Shown here piece by piece: positions 1-13,400 of a stretch of DNA of 64,000 nucleotides (positions are counted from its first letter, which is position 1; each line of letters begins with the position of its first letter). The notes under the pieces were generated by a model. That model searched no databases. It had not been told where the DNA came from and saw nothing but the letters and a program-made list of their open reading frames with translations. A program made the translations under genes and the position numbers. The DNA comes from Allacma fusca (taxonomy: Eukaryota > Arthropoda > Collembola > Symphypleona > Sminthuridae): NCBI GenBank assembly GCA_947179485.1, contig OX359250.1, positions 47,465,450 to 47,529,449 of the forward strand, in the 5' to 3' direction.

Positions 1-3000
1 CAACCTGAATTTTTGCTCAAATTTTCAACCTGATTTTTTCCTCAAATTTTCAACCTGAATTTTTCCTCAAATTTTCAACCTGAATTTTTCCTCAAATTTT
101 CAACCTGAATTTTTCCTCAAATTTTCAACCTGATTTTTTCCTCAAATTTTCAACCTGAATTTTTCTTTAAATTTTCAACCTGAATTTTTCCTCAAATTTT
201 CAATCTGATTTTTTCCTCAAATTTTCAACCTGATTTTTTCCTCAAATTTTCAACCTGAATTTTTCCTCAAATTTTCAATCTGAATTTTTCCTCAAATTTT
301 CAATCTGATTTTTTCCTCAAATTTTCAATCTGAATTTTTCCTCAAATTTTCAATTTGAATTTTTCCTCAAATTTTCAACCTGAATTTTTCCCTAAATTTT
401 CAACCTGAATTTTTCCTCAAATTTTCAATCTGAATTTTTACTCAAATTTTCAATCTGATTTTTTCCTCAAACATTCAACCTGAATTTTTCCTCAAATTTT
501 CAACCTGAATTTTTCCTCAAATTTTCAACCTGATTTTTTCCTCAAATTTTCAACCTGATTTTTTCCTTAAATTTTCAACCTGAATTTTTCCTCAAATTTT
601 CAATCTGAATTTTTCCTCAAATTTTCAACCTGATTTTTTCCTCAAATTTTCAACCTGATTTTTTCCTTAAATTTTCAACCTGAATTTTTCCTCAAATTTT
701 CAACCTGAATTTTTCCTCAAATTTTCAACCTGATTTTTTCCTCAAATTTGCAACCTGATTTTTTCCTTAAATTTTCAACCTGAATTTTTCCTCAAATTTT
801 CAATCTGAATTTTTCCTCAAATTTTCAACCTGAATTTTTCCTCAAATTTTCAATCTGAATTTTTCCTCAAATTTTCAATCTGAATTTTTCCTCAAATTTT
901 CAATCTGAATTTTTACTCAAATTTTCAATCTGATTTTTTCCTCAAACATTCAACCTGAATTTTTCCTCAAATTTTCAACCTGAATTTTTCCTCAAATTTT
1001 CAACCTGATTTTTTCCTCAAATTTTCAACCTGATTTTTTCCTCAAATTTTCAACCTGAATTTTTCCTCAAATTTTCAATCTGAATTTTTCCTCAAATTTT
1101 CAATCTGATTTTTTCCTCAAATTTTCAACCTGAATTTTTCCTCAAATTTTCAACCTGAATTTTTCCTCAAATTTTCAATCTGAATTTTTCCTCAAATTTT
1201 CAATCTGATTTTTTCCTCATATTTTCAACCTGAATTTTTCCTCAAATTTTCAACCTGAATTTTTCCTCAAATTTTCAACCTGATTTTTTACTCAAATTTT
1301 CAATCTGAATTTTTCCTCAAATTTTCAACCTGAATTTTTCCTCAAATTTTCAACCTGAATTTTTCCTCAAATTTTCAACCTTAATTTTTCCTCAAATTTT
1401 CAACCTGAATTTTTCCTCAAATTTTCAACCTGAATTTTTCCTCAAATTTTCAACCTTAATTTTTCCTCAAATTTTCAACCTGAATTTTTCCTCAAATTTT
1501 CAATCTGAATTTTTCCTCAAATTTTCAATCTGATTTTTTCCTCAAATTTTCAACCTGAATTTTTCCTCAAATTTTCAATCTGAATTTTTCCTCAAATTTT
1601 CAACCTGAATTTTTCCTCAAATTTTCAACCTGAATTTTTCCTCAAATTTTCAATCTGAATTTTTCCTCAAATTTTCAATCTGAATTTTTCCTCAAATTTT
1701 CAATCTGAATTTTTCCTCAAATTTTCAATCTGAATTTTTCCTCAAATTTTCAATCTGAATTTTTCCTCAAATTTTCAATCTGATTTTTTCCTCAAACATT
1801 CAACCTGAATTTTTCCTCAAATTTTCAACCTGAATTTTTCCTCAAATTTTCAACCTGATTTTTTCCTCAAATTTTCAACCTGAATTTTTCCTCAAATTTT
1901 CAACCTGATTTTTTCCTCAAATTTTCAACCTGAATTTTTCCTCAAATTTTCAATCTGAATTTTTCCTCAAATTTTCAATCTGAATTTTTCCTCAAATTTT
2001 CAATCTGATTTTTTCCTCAAATTTTCAACCTGAATTTTTCCTCAAATTTTCAATCTGAATTTTTCCTCAAATTTTCAACCTGAATTTTTCCTCAAATTTT
2101 CAACCTGAATTTTTCCTCAAATTTTCAATCTGAATTTTTCCTCAAATTTTCAACCTGAATTTTTCCTCAAATTTTCAATCTGAATTTTTCCTCAAATTTT
2201 CAAACTGATTTTTTCCTCAAATTTTCAACCTGATTGTTTCCTCAAATTTTCAACCTGAATTTTTGCTCAAATTTTCAACCTGAATTTTTCCTCAAATTTT
2301 CAACCTGAATTTTTCCTCAAATTTTCAATCTGAATTTTTCCTCAAATTTTCAATCTGATTTTTTCCTCAAACATTCAACCTGAATTTTTCCTCAAATTTT
2401 CAACCTGAATTTTTCCTCAAATTTTCAACCTGATTTTTTCCTCAAATTTTCAACCTGAATTTTTCCTCAAATTTTCAACCTGATTTTTTCCTCAAATTTT
2501 CAACCTGAATTTTTCCTCAAATTTTCAATCTGAATTTTTCCTCAAATTTTCAATCTGAATTTTTCCTCAAATTTTCAATCTGATTTTTTCCTCAAATTTT
2601 CAACCTGAATTTTTCCTCAAATTTTCAATCTGAATTTTTCCTCAAATTTTCAACCTGAATTTTTCCTCAAATTTTCAACCTGAATTTTTCCTCAAATTTT
2701 CAATCTGAATTTTTCCTCAAATTTTCAACCTGAATTTTTCCTCAAATTTTCAATCTGAATTTTTCCTCAAATTTTCAAACTGATTTTTTCCTCAAATTTT
2801 CAACCTGATTGTTTCCTCAAATTTTCAACCTGAATTTTTGCTCAAATTTTCAACCTGATTTTTTCCTCAAATTTTCAACCTGAATTTTTCCTCAAATTTT
2901 CAACCTGAATTTTTCCTCAAATTTTCAACCTGAATTTTTCCTCAAATTTTCAACCTGATTTTTTCCTCAAATTTTCAACCTGAATTTTTCTTTAAATTTT

Positions 3001-6000
3001 CAACCTGAATTTTTCCTCAAATTTTCAATCTGATTTTTTCCTCAAATTTTCAACCTGATTTTTTCCTCAAATTTTCAACCTGAATTTTTCCTCAAATTTT
3101 CAATCTGAATTTTTCCTCAAATTTTCAATCTGATTTTTTCCTCAAATTTTCAACCTGAATTTTTCCTCAAATTTTCAACCTGAATTTTTCCTCAAATTTT
3201 CAATCTGAATTTTTCCTCAAATTTTCAATCTGATTTTTTCCTCAAATTTTCAACCTGAATTTTTCCTCAAATTTTCAACCTGAATTTTTCCTCAAATTTT
3301 CAACCTGAATTTTTCCTCAAATTTTCAACCTGAATTTTTCCTCAAATTTTCAACCTGAATTTTTGCTCAAATTTTCAATCTGAGTTTTTCCTCAAATTTT
3401 CAACCTGAATTTTTCCTCAAATATTCAACCTGAATTTTTCCTCAAATTTTCAACCTGAATTTTTCCTCAAATTTTCAACCTGAATTTTTCCTCAAATTTT
3501 CAATCTGAATTTTTCCTCAAATTTTCAATCTGAATTTTTCCTCAAATTTTCAATCTGATTTTTTCCTCAAATTTTCGACCTGAATTTTTCCTCAAATTTT
3601 CAACCTGAATTTTTCCTCAAATTTTCAACCTGAATTTTTCCTCAAATTTTCAACCTGAATTTTTCCTCAAATTTTCAATCTGAGTTTTTCCTCAAATTTT
3701 CAATTTGAATTTTTCCTCAAATTTTCAACCTGAATTTTTCCTCAAATTTTCAATCTGAATTTTTCCTCAAATTTTCAACCTGAATTTTTCCTCAAATTTT
3801 CAATCTGAATTTTTCCTCAAATTTTCAATCTGAATTTTTCCTCAAATTTTCAATCTGAGTTTTTCCTCAAATTTTCAATTTGAATTTTTCCTCAAATTTT
3901 CAACCTGAATTTTTCCTCAAATTTTCAATCTGAATTTTTCCTCAAATTTTCAACCTGAATTTTTCCTCAAATTTTCAATCTGAATTTTTCCTCAAATTTT
4001 CAATCTGATTTTTTCCTCATATTTTCAACCTGAATTTTTCCTCAAATTTTCAACCTGAATTTTTCCTCAAATTTTCAACCTGATTTTTTACTCAAATTTT
4101 CAATCTGAATTTTTCCTCAAATTTTCAACCTGAATTTTTCCTCAAATTTTCAACCTGAATTTTTCCTCAAATTTTCAACCTTAATTTTTCCTCAAATTTT
4201 CAACCTGAATTTTTCCTCAAATTTTCAACCTGAATTTTTCCTCAAATTTTCAACCTTAATTTTTCCTCAAATTTTCAACCTGAATTTTTCCTCAAATTTT
4301 CAATCTGAATTTTTCCTCAAATTTTCAATCTGATTTTTTCCTCAAATTTTCAACCTGAATTTTTCCTCAAATTTTCAATCTGAATTTTTCCTCAAATTTT
4401 CAACCTGAATTTTTCCTCAAATTTTCAACCTGAATTTTTCCTCAAATTTTCAATCTGAATTTTTCCTCAAATTTTCAATCTGAATTTTTCCTCAAATTTT
4501 CAATCTGAATTTTTCCTCAAATTTTCAATCTGAATTTTTCCTCAAATTTTCAATCTGAATTTTTCCTCAAATTTTCAATCTGATTTTTTCCTCAAACATT
4601 CAACCTGAATTTTTCCTCAAATTTTCAACCTGAATTTTTCCTCAAATTTTCAACCTGATTTTTTCCTCAAATTTTCAACCTGAATTTTTCCTCAAATTTT
4701 CAACCTGATTTTTTCCTCAAATTTTCAACCTGAATTTTTCCTCAAATTTTCAATCTGAATTTTTCCTCAAATTTTCAATCTGAATTTTTCCTCAAATTTT
4801 CAATCTGATTTTTTCCTCAAATTTTCAACCTGAATTTTTCCTCAAATTTTCAATCTGAATTTTTCCTCAAATTTTCAACCTGAATTTTTCCTCAAATTTT
4901 CAACCTGAATTTTTCCTCAAATTTTCAATCTGAATTTTTCCTCAAATTTTCAACCTGAATTTTTCCTCAAATTTTCAATCTGAATTTTTCCTCAAATTTT
5001 CAAACTGATTTTTTCCTCAAATTTTCAACCTGATTGTTTCCTCAAATTTTCAACCTGAATTTTTGCTCAAATTTTCAACCTGATTTTTTCCTCAAATTTT
5101 CAACCTGAATTTTTCCTCAAATTTTCAACCTGAATTTTTCCTCAAATTTTCAACCTGAATTTTTCCTCAAATTTTCAACCTGATTTTTTCCTCAAATTTT
5201 CAACCTGAATTTTTCTTTAAATTTTCAACCTGAATTTTTCCTCAAATTTTCAATCTGATTTTTTCCTCAAATTTTCAACCTGATTTTTTCCTCAAATTTT
5301 CAACCTGAATTTTTCCTCAAATTTTCAATCTGAATTTTTCCTCAAATTTTCAATCTGATTTTTTCCTCAAATTTTCAACCTGAATTTTTCCTCAAATTTT
5401 CAACCTGAATTTTTCCTCAAATTTTCAATCTGAATTTTTCCTCAAATTTTCAATCTGATTTTTTCCTCAAATTTTCAACCTGAATTTTTCCTCAAATTTT
5501 CAACCTGAATTTTTCCTCAAATTTTCAACCTGATTTTTTACTCAAATTTTCAACCTGAATTTTTCCTCAAATTTTCAACCTGAATTTTTCCTCAAATTTT
5601 CAACCTGAATTTTTGCTCAAATTTTCAATCTGAGTTTTTCCTCAAATTTTCAACCTGAATTTTTCCTCAAATATTCAACCTGAATTTTTCCTCAAATTTT
5701 CAACCTGAATTTTTCCTCAAATTTTCAACCTGAATTTTTCCTCAAATTTTCAATCTGAATTTTTCCTCAAATTTTCAATCTGAATTTTTCCTCAAATTTT
5801 CAATCTGATTTTTTCCTCAAATTTTCGACCTGAATTTTTCCTCAAATTTTCAACCTGAATTTTTCCTCAAATTTTCAACCTGAATTTTTCCTCAAATTTT
5901 CAACCTGAATTTTTCCTCAAATTTTCAATCTGAGTTTTTCCTCAAATTTTCAATTTGAATTTTTCCTCAAATTTTCAACCTGAATTTTTCCTCAAATTTT

Positions 6001-6241
6001 CAATCTGAATTTTTCCTCAAATTTTCAACCTGAATTTTTCCTCAAATTTTCAATCTGAATTTTTCCTCAAATTTTCAATCTGAATTTTTCCTCAAATTTT
6101 CAATCTGAATTTTTACTCAAATTTTCAATCTGAATTTTTCCTCAAATTTTCAATCTGAATTTTTACGCAAACTTTCCATCTGAATTTTTACGCAAATTTT
6201 TCATCTGAATTTTTACGCAAATTTTCCATCTGAATTTTTAC
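1..6241. repeat. 25-bp satellite array with nested higher-order duplications
   Basis: About 249 head-to-tail copies of a 25-bp unit beginning CAACCTGAATTTTTCC and ending in CTCAAATTTT. The array runs off the left edge. Two positions vary most (CAACC/CAATC and GAAT/GATT). Rare marker variants (CTCAAACATT, GATTGTTTCC, CTCATATTTT, TTCTTTAA) recur at fixed offsets, showing block duplications. About 1131-2280 repeats at 3931-5080 (offset 2,800). About 1790-2260 repeats at 2365-2835 (offset 575). About 2330-3050 repeats at offset 2,225. About 3361-3880 repeats at offset 2,250. The last three or four units (6150-6241) are degenerate (TTTTACGCAA), typical of an array edge. No reading frame stays open. 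Function unknown. Confidence 0.97.
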
Positions 6242-6818
6242 TTGTTGAAATTTCTGGAGCTTTTAAACGACCACAATTTATTTAGAGATCAATTACTTTA
6301 GATAGCGAAAATTTGCGCTCATCTAGACTAATGCACTAGACATTCCAAAAAAACCCCTACGCTAAAAACTCTGTTTTGAAATTCCTTACTTCCAATGATA
6401 TTTTATGGTATTGGAGCTACTGCATCCAAAAATGTGAGTAAAGTAATGAATTATTACCATAGGTTATCATCAGGGACGAAATATTTCCCTTAAAATTAAA
6501 CGAGCATAGGCAATCATCGAACAGTCTCCACAAAGCTCAGAATATTCCCAAACGAAAAATATACAAAATTTTTGCGTCATAAAAAAACAAATTACCTTTA
6601 TAGAAACCCTCAGCGTTGCTGCTTAGGGCAAAATATTCCGACTTTGCTTAATGTGCATGACCCCCACGATTTCAAAAATTTAAATGTGATTTTGCTACAA
6701 ACTGGGGAAATCAAATAATTAAATAATATTAGTTAATCCGTGGGCATGAAACTGATTGTAACCAATATTGATCAATCTTAGGTCAAAAAACTTATTGGAC
6801 GCAATATTGGTAATTATT

Positions 6819-7320
6819 ATGGCCAGCACCTATAATAGGCCTCGTGCTCAGGAAAGAATATTAACGTGTTAATAATTTTAGCAAGTACATCTTTGCTTTT
6901 CATCTATCAAACCCACTGAATTTTCTTGACAAAATTAGGAAATAATTCCAACGGAACCTTCATCACTTGCAAATTTGGATCTGTTTTGCATGGCTCGTGG
7001 GAACATCAACACAAAATAAACAGGCGGTGTGGAAGCTTCTGGATTTTAAAAAGATTTCTTTTCACTGTCTCTATCTCAATTTTTGACGAACACCAGGACT
7101 TAAATTACGAGTGTACCAATGCATTTCTAATTGCATATACTAACATTTTTAGTTAAAAATAACGTTAATACACAAGGTATAGTATTGGAAGCTGGGTTTT
7201 GTGACAAATTTGAGAAGGAATAAAACCTTCACTTGGGAATTTTGAAGCACAATGGGATCATTTCCTCAGGAATCATATGAAACATATCTCAAGCCCAAGA
7301 AATAAATTCAAATAATGAAT
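6819..7320 (+). repeat. Dispersed repeat family, copy 1
   Basis: Diverged interspersed repeat. It begins TGGCCAGCACC, includes GGTGTGGAAGCTTCTGGATT, then CATTTCTAATTGCATATACT, and ends near CAAGCCCAAGAAATAAATTC. The same order of landmarks is found at 10,627-11,100, partly at 7,857-7,980 and at 43,968-44,283. No coding capacity or clear termini were found, so the class is unknown; a decayed non-autonomous element is likely. Confidence 0.55.
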
Positions 7321-7856
7321 TTAACATGAGATTCTCCGACAAGGAAACTGCGTATGGCATTTTTAATAGAAGTGAAAGAAGGATGACTAATGCAACAAAG
7401 TAATCATCCCTTGGTGAACGTCAATAAGACTTACATACTAATTGTAAGTAATACTTGGAAACCAATTATTCCGAAACTTAATCCAATTCTTCAAAATTAT
7501 GTTTCAATTTTTTGTAGAAAAGTTATTGTACCAATACAGTTGGTAGTCTAATGAAAAAATCTATAGTAACGTCAAAAAAATTCATAAAAATCCGACAAGC
7601 AAATTTAAAACACCGTTCCAATAAAGCAACAATCTAATTTTAAAAGGAACACAACTCATTTTTCAATAAATGTGATCACTTTGATAGGCGAATGGAGCTT
7701 TTCAATCTTGACACATAATTTGTTTTCAAATAATATCTTAAAAATTCAGAATTATTAAAGTTCCTATGCATATACATAAACAAACCAAATTTCCAAAATC
7801 CTCTTCAAGTGAACCTAATTTAACACGATTTTTCATCCCTCAAAATACATAAATAA

Positions 7857-7980
7857 CTGACGTGGAAGCTTGAATATTTAATTTAATTTAATTCTTTGCC
7901 TCAAATCTCAATGAGGATAATCATTTCAAGGAAACATGAACCGTTGTGTTTCTAATTACATATGCTGTAACATACCTGAA
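7857..7980 (+). repeat. Dispersed repeat family, partial copy 2
   Basis: Shares GACGTGGAAGCTT and GTTTCTAATTACATATGCTG with the copies at 6,819 and 10,627, in the same order and orientation. Only the middle part is recognisable. Confidence 0.4.
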
Positions 7981-10626
7981 ACCTGATGTCGGAAATCCCA
8001 AACATGATTGTTCAACACTATTTGAGGACTATCATTCTTGAAGCAATGTATTTCAAAATCAGAAATAAATATAATTTATTGCTGTCTTTTTTATCCATTT
8101 CTGATGATTATAAGGTTACGTATAACTCCGGATAGCAGCTAAAAATGTTAATGCAAAAATGACATTTTAAAAGCGTTTTTGAGGAATAATCTGTGGGATA
8201 TCCTACAACAATAATTAATACTGTAAACATTTTCAAAACTCGCTATTTAATTTTAAAGAACCTTGTATTTGACTTCGTATTTCACGCATGAGATTAAATG
8301 AAAATATATAAAGCGGATTTAAAATCCCTTCCATCTCGTATTTTCATTACCCTGCCCTGATTGGTTGATGTCGCAGCATTAGATATTGCTAAAAGTTACT
8401 TGATGTATTAACTCTTATTGTTTAGATTTTCAATTCATGCTGATCCACTTTGAGGTCCTAAAAATTAGTCAACCTTGAAGAACAGTGTGCAAAATACTGC
8501 CTTTAATAATGTTTTGTGTTAACAGTATTAAATAATAATTATTAATTCATGTTGTCGAATGCGAGTTAATTCATCCGTTTAGACAAATGTGCTTGGATGG
8601 GAAATGTCATACTGGGCAATCGAATTTGTTTAGCATGGGTAAGTGCGTGATATTGCAATGCTTATATAATTAAATTGTTTTGGAAACTATTTTTAGAAAC
8701 TTCCCACACCCTGGACATACATATGCACGTAGCCCGAATGTATGCTTGTAAATTACGAATGAGCGATCAGAGCTGCGGTTTCTGTTGAAATTTTGACCCA
8801 TGCAGTATTTTTCATACACGAAAATTGTAGAAATAAATTCAGCTTCACTACCCATTGAAAATTTGACTGGTCCCTTAGCCTCAGATATTTTCTCTGTACG
8901 GGTTTAAATTTCAAAAGAAAATAATATAACTCACCACCCTTCAGTAAACCCCACATGTAAAATTTGTTTTTATAAGAGTGATAAATGACATCACCTAATC
9001 TCATTGAAATTAAACTAATTTGGCTGTCATTGGTTCTGCAATTAATATTAGCAAACAAACAAATCACCAGACATTCACATTTATGAAATCTCTTCTAAAA
9101 TTCGTTTGTGTTCATTACCAGTAGGAACACATGAAAAAATTCTTACTACACTGGACTGGATTTTGCCAGTGTTTCCCTTCACAAAATGGGAATCAGAGAA
9201 TCGTAGAATTTCAGAATTTACAACTTTGTAAATCTCATTATATCGCCAACTGCAGACTGGATTTTAAGTTGCGTCAAATCCTTGATTACTGTAATTGTAT
9301 TAAAATGCATGGACCGATTTTATACAAACATACGAGTAACTGAGCTATAGTGTTCACACGTCCAATTTTAAATGTTTGGACTCTTTGGACGCATCGAAAT
9401 TAATTATTTTTCATAATTTTAAAATTTTAGCAAATATAAATTTTTAAGTTCGAACATTTTCAACGAGACAAAATTTCTGCGAAACACTTTTTTAATCGCT
9501 GTACTTTGAGTGTATGAGTTGTTGGGGTTACAAAAGGATTTAAAAATCTGAAAGAAAATTTTTTAAAAAGCTAGAAAACTGACAATATGTTGTACTGACA
9601 TTCAAAATTTGAAACATAATTTTGGAGGGGTCCTAACCTACGGAGTATATTTTAAAGCAATATTTTCAGTGGAGTTCTTTCCAACCATTTATTTTTAAAT
9701 TATGTCAAACGCACAAAAGTTAGCAAGAACGTGCAAATTAAGGAAAAAATCATTTGCAAAGTATTTATTCAAATTTTTTTTATAACACAATTGTGTCCGA
9801 TCAACATTAGTTTACTAATTATTTCCGTACACAATGTCGCTTGTGGCGTCAATGCTGGAATATTTTTAAAATATCAAACATCCAATTTTAAATCACAATT
9901 TATTATAATGCGACAAAAACTCGGTTGTATATTTTAATATTACTACGTTTTGCTGGTCATTTATTGTTAAATTTTAAAGCCCGTGGTAAGATAACTCATT
10001 TGGGTAAAACCATTTGTAAAAAAAAGAACTTAATTCCTAATTAATTTTTCCAGACGTCATTAGCCCAGCGTGTTTCGAAATAGACAATTTTTGAAGTCAC
10101 GTGATTCTTAAATTTAATAAAAACACTTGATTCCCAGTAATATTTTTCCAGATTTGTCAGCCATTCCCGGAATGAATTGGATTGCATTTTGAATTGAATA
10201 ATTCATTTTGTGCAATTTTTAAATTTATAGGGTGATCATAATCAGTTGCCCCTCTCCAGCCCACAAAAGAGAGTGACGCAACAAATATTTCATTCCCCCA
10301 GTTTGCAAGGAATTGAGTTTCAGCTTTTCTCAAATTCACTTTATTGACCCAGGTCAAGTTAGTTTTGAAATCACGGGGGTCCGGAAGTGAAGTAAATTCA
10401 AGATTTCTTTAGAATCTCAAATTATTCATTTTGTAATCATTTTGTAGAAAATTTGTTTGATAAAATACTTTGACGCCCGTTTACAGAAACGCTTATGGAC
10501 CTTCGGGGTTTGTGTTTGGACTCAGCTTTGGGAATTCTACGCATGAGCTTTAGCACACGGAACAGCTTTGTGAGAAATTCAGAGTCTGGAGCGAAATTGG
10601 GAGACCAATTGTAAGGAGGAAGAGTG

Positions 10627-11100
10627 ATGGCCAGCACTCATGCTAGTTTTGGTGCTCAGGAAGGAAATAATGTTAACACACTGAAAATATTAAACATTTC
10701 TCATTTCCACCTATCAGATCATTTTTTACGGCATTTGAAAATACATCCAACAAACTTTACATGAGGCTATAACGATCTTATTCCTAACGTATCGCGAACA
10801 CAGACAAAAAATAAATAGATGGCGTGGAAGCTGATGGATTTAAAAAATATTCTATCTCAATCGTCAATGAACACAAGGATTTCTAGAACCAGTGTCCCAA
10901 TGTGTTTCTAATAATTGCATATACTGTAACATGCGTATTTTAATAACTTTAATACACAAGGTGTTGACAAATTTACGAAATGAGTTCTTAACTTTGGAAT
11001 TTTGAGATAAAATTGTAAAACACAATATGACCGTATTCCCAAGGAGATTATACGTCAAGATCAAGAAATAATTACAAATAATCCTCATTTTATCCCATGC
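10627..11100 (+). repeat. Dispersed repeat family, copy 3
   Basis: Begins TGGCCAGCACTCATGC with GGTGCTCAGGAAGGAAAT, then GGCGTGGAAGCTGATGGATT, GTGTTTCTAATAATTGCATA, and ends near ATTTTATCCCATGCTG. It is collinear with copy 1 (6,819-7,320) and with the copy at 43,968. Confidence 0.55.
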
Positions 11101-12001
11101 TGATACAGTGGTTTTCTGGTGCTAAATATTACTTTCAAGGGATCGATGCCCCTCACAGTTCTGCATCGTGTGAGATTAAAGTAATGACACGTGCTTTGGC
11201 GTTCTTTGGTATTTCCTAAAAACGAACGTTAAAACTGTTCTTATGATTTTTAAATTTAACTATAAAAACGGAAAAGAAAGAAAGACAAACTCCCCCAATT
11301 CCATTACGTTTCCATTAGAAAAGACCTTTAAAAATCGCTGATTATCTCAATTGAATATTGTCACTAACTCAAATATTTCCTAGTTATGCTATTACCACAA
11401 CAGACATCGCTGGGCGGAAAGGTTTTGAAACTGAAAGTGTTCCAAATAGTTTAGAACTTGACATTAAAAACAAGGATAATACACAATTTGAAGCACGACT
11501 TCCAGCAATCCAGCAGCCAACAAACTGCATGCACAATTTCTCAAATCAACCCAAGGATAAAATCCGACCTGCAATTTTGTAGATAAATGCAATTCTTTCA
11601 GGATCCTTTCAGGTGTCTTTTGACCCAACCTAGAACTTGGCAAATGGCATTCCAATTGGCGTCAATTCGCTACCGGCAACTTTTATATACTGGTATTTAC
11701 TAGTATTTACTGGTATTTTTCGACTAGATAATTTTGTTACAATATTCAAAACAGGGACCCGAATCGTATATGGAGACATCTATGAGCCCATAGAAATTCA
11801 AATGAAATCAATATAAAATATATGGTTTTGATTGTAAAAGAATCGAATTTAAAATCATGTCTTTTTCGGATTTTGTTTAAAAAGATGATTTTTAAGGGAT
11901 ACTTAAATTTTTCAAACCAATTTTTAAAAAAATTGAAATAAAAATTTGAGGCGAGAATTACAATTTCTATTGCAAATAGGGGAACTAACTAGACAGGCTT
12001 A

Positions 12002-12092
12002 CAAGGTAAGATTTTGGGATGGTACAAGCCGATTCAAAAAAAGCATAGCACATGTTTTAGTACTCACCTAGTATGTTTCAAAACTGATGAAC
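12002..12092 (+). mobile_element. Left end of a long-TIR MITE, cut by the assembly gap
   Basis: These 91 bases start CAAGGTAAGATTTTGGGA and match, with scattered differences, the left arm of the complete element at 57,352-59,268 (shared AAAGCATAGCACATGTTTT and AGTATGTTTCAAAACT). The three bases before it are TTA, as for the complete copy. The rest is hidden by the N gap. The sequence right after the gap is not the opposite end. Confidence 0.7.
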
Positions 12093-12292
12093 NNNNNNNN
12101 NNNNNNNNNNNNNNNNNNNNNNNNNNNNNNNNNNNNNNNNNNNNNNNNNNNNNNNNNNNNNNNNNNNNNNNNNNNNNNNNNNNNNNNNNNNNNNNNNNNN
12201 NNNNNNNNNNNNNNNNNNNNNNNNNNNNNNNNNNNNNNNNNNNNNNNNNNNNNNNNNNNNNNNNNNNNNNNNNNNNNNNNNNNNNNNNNNNN
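12093..12292. other. Assembly gap (200 N)
   Basis: Exactly 200 undetermined bases, so the true gap size may be arbitrary. Frames that run through it have no meaning. Confidence 0.99.
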
Positions 12293-12880
12293 CCAGTGGA
12301 CCTGTACTGGGTTACAGCTGTTGCAAAAATTATGCAAGAAAGTATGCTCTAAAATGGCAATTGATAAAGTGAATTCAAAATTATGTATTTCGAATATTCA
12401 TTTTCAGCTGAAAATTGAACGAGCGGTTTTTCGGGTCTGGTTCCAAATGTACAATGGCAAACTAATTGCAGCATTGGTTACTTCTAACCCTACAATGGTT
12501 AATTCCCTAACTTACCCTATATCTATATCTAACCTTAATGTCGTTAATATACGCGTTTAGCCGATTATATTATTGACAGAAAAATATCAGAGTAATGGGG
12601 TACGGAAAACCGTTTGACAAAAATAATCAACTTTTTGAAGGTCGGGGTACGTGAAACTTGTAATTTCCCATGTTAAATGCCATTTAAAATTTGCAGTTTT
12701 GAATTTCGAGAAAAATTGACTTCGCGCCAAATTTTTTTAAAAAACTACGAAGGATTTTTCAGGTGGCAGGTGTGACTTAAAGTTGTTCTCAGGGTATGAG
12801 CAAACTAGTTTTGGTGGAATTTCGAAAATCTGGAGGGGGCACCAAAAAATGTTTACTTGTTAGCACAAAAATATTGAAAT
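12293..12880. other. Unremarkable AT-rich DNA
   Basis: No gene, repeat or terminus recognised between the gap and the minisatellite. Confidence 0.5.
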
Positions 12881-12889
12881 GTCTACTGC

Positions 12890-13400
12890 AAACATACCTC
12901 ATAATCTACTGAAAAATTTGCTTCAAAACTTATTACAAAAGTCATCACAAAGTTAAATGCAAAATTTATTACACATTTATTACAAACTGTTCCCTGAAAT
13001 TTGTTGGAAAATGTTGTCTGAAATTTGTTACAAAATTTGCCCTGAAATTTATTGAAGAATTTTACAAAATTTACCCTAAAATTCATTACGAAATTTGTCC
13101 TGAAATTATTACAAAATTTGGTCAAATTTATTTCAAAATTTATTATGAAACTTGCCCTTTATATTCAAAAAATTTTATTGAAATTTATTATAAAATTGGC
13201 TCTAAAATTTATCACAAACTTTTACAAAATTCTACGAAATTAGCCATAACATTTACTACTCAATTTCACAAAATTTGTCCTAATATTTATTAAAAATTTG
13301 CCCTAATATTTATTACAAGGTTTCATAAATTTTGTCCTAAAATTGATTACAGAATTTCACAAAATTTGCCCTAGTCTTTATTACAAATATGCAGAAAAAC
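12890..13400. repeat. Degenerate ~30-bp minisatellite
   Basis: Irregular tandem copies of a unit like TTACAAAATTTGCCCTGAAA with ATTTATTACAAAAT spacers. Copies differ by small indels, so the period drifts. Open frames here (for example 12,883-13,125 on the minus strand) consist of repeated FVMNFRVNF-like residues that simply reflect the repeat. Confidence 0.75.

Larger units (their letters stand above)
6242..12001. other. AT-rich DNA without recognisable genes
   Basis: Non-repetitive AT-rich sequence. The longest open frames are about 100 codons and match nothing I recognise. The only structure found is three copies of the dispersed repeat listed separately, and a short TACTGGTATTTACTAGTATT microrepeat near 11,688. 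Confidence 0.6.

Noticed and set aside
1-6241. CRISPR-like array
   Set aside because: Units are contiguous 25-bp repeats with no unique spacers, in a eukaryotic genome.
12014-12560. Open frames across 12.0-12.6 kb
   Set aside because: They run through the 200-N gap; the flanking residues show no family pattern.
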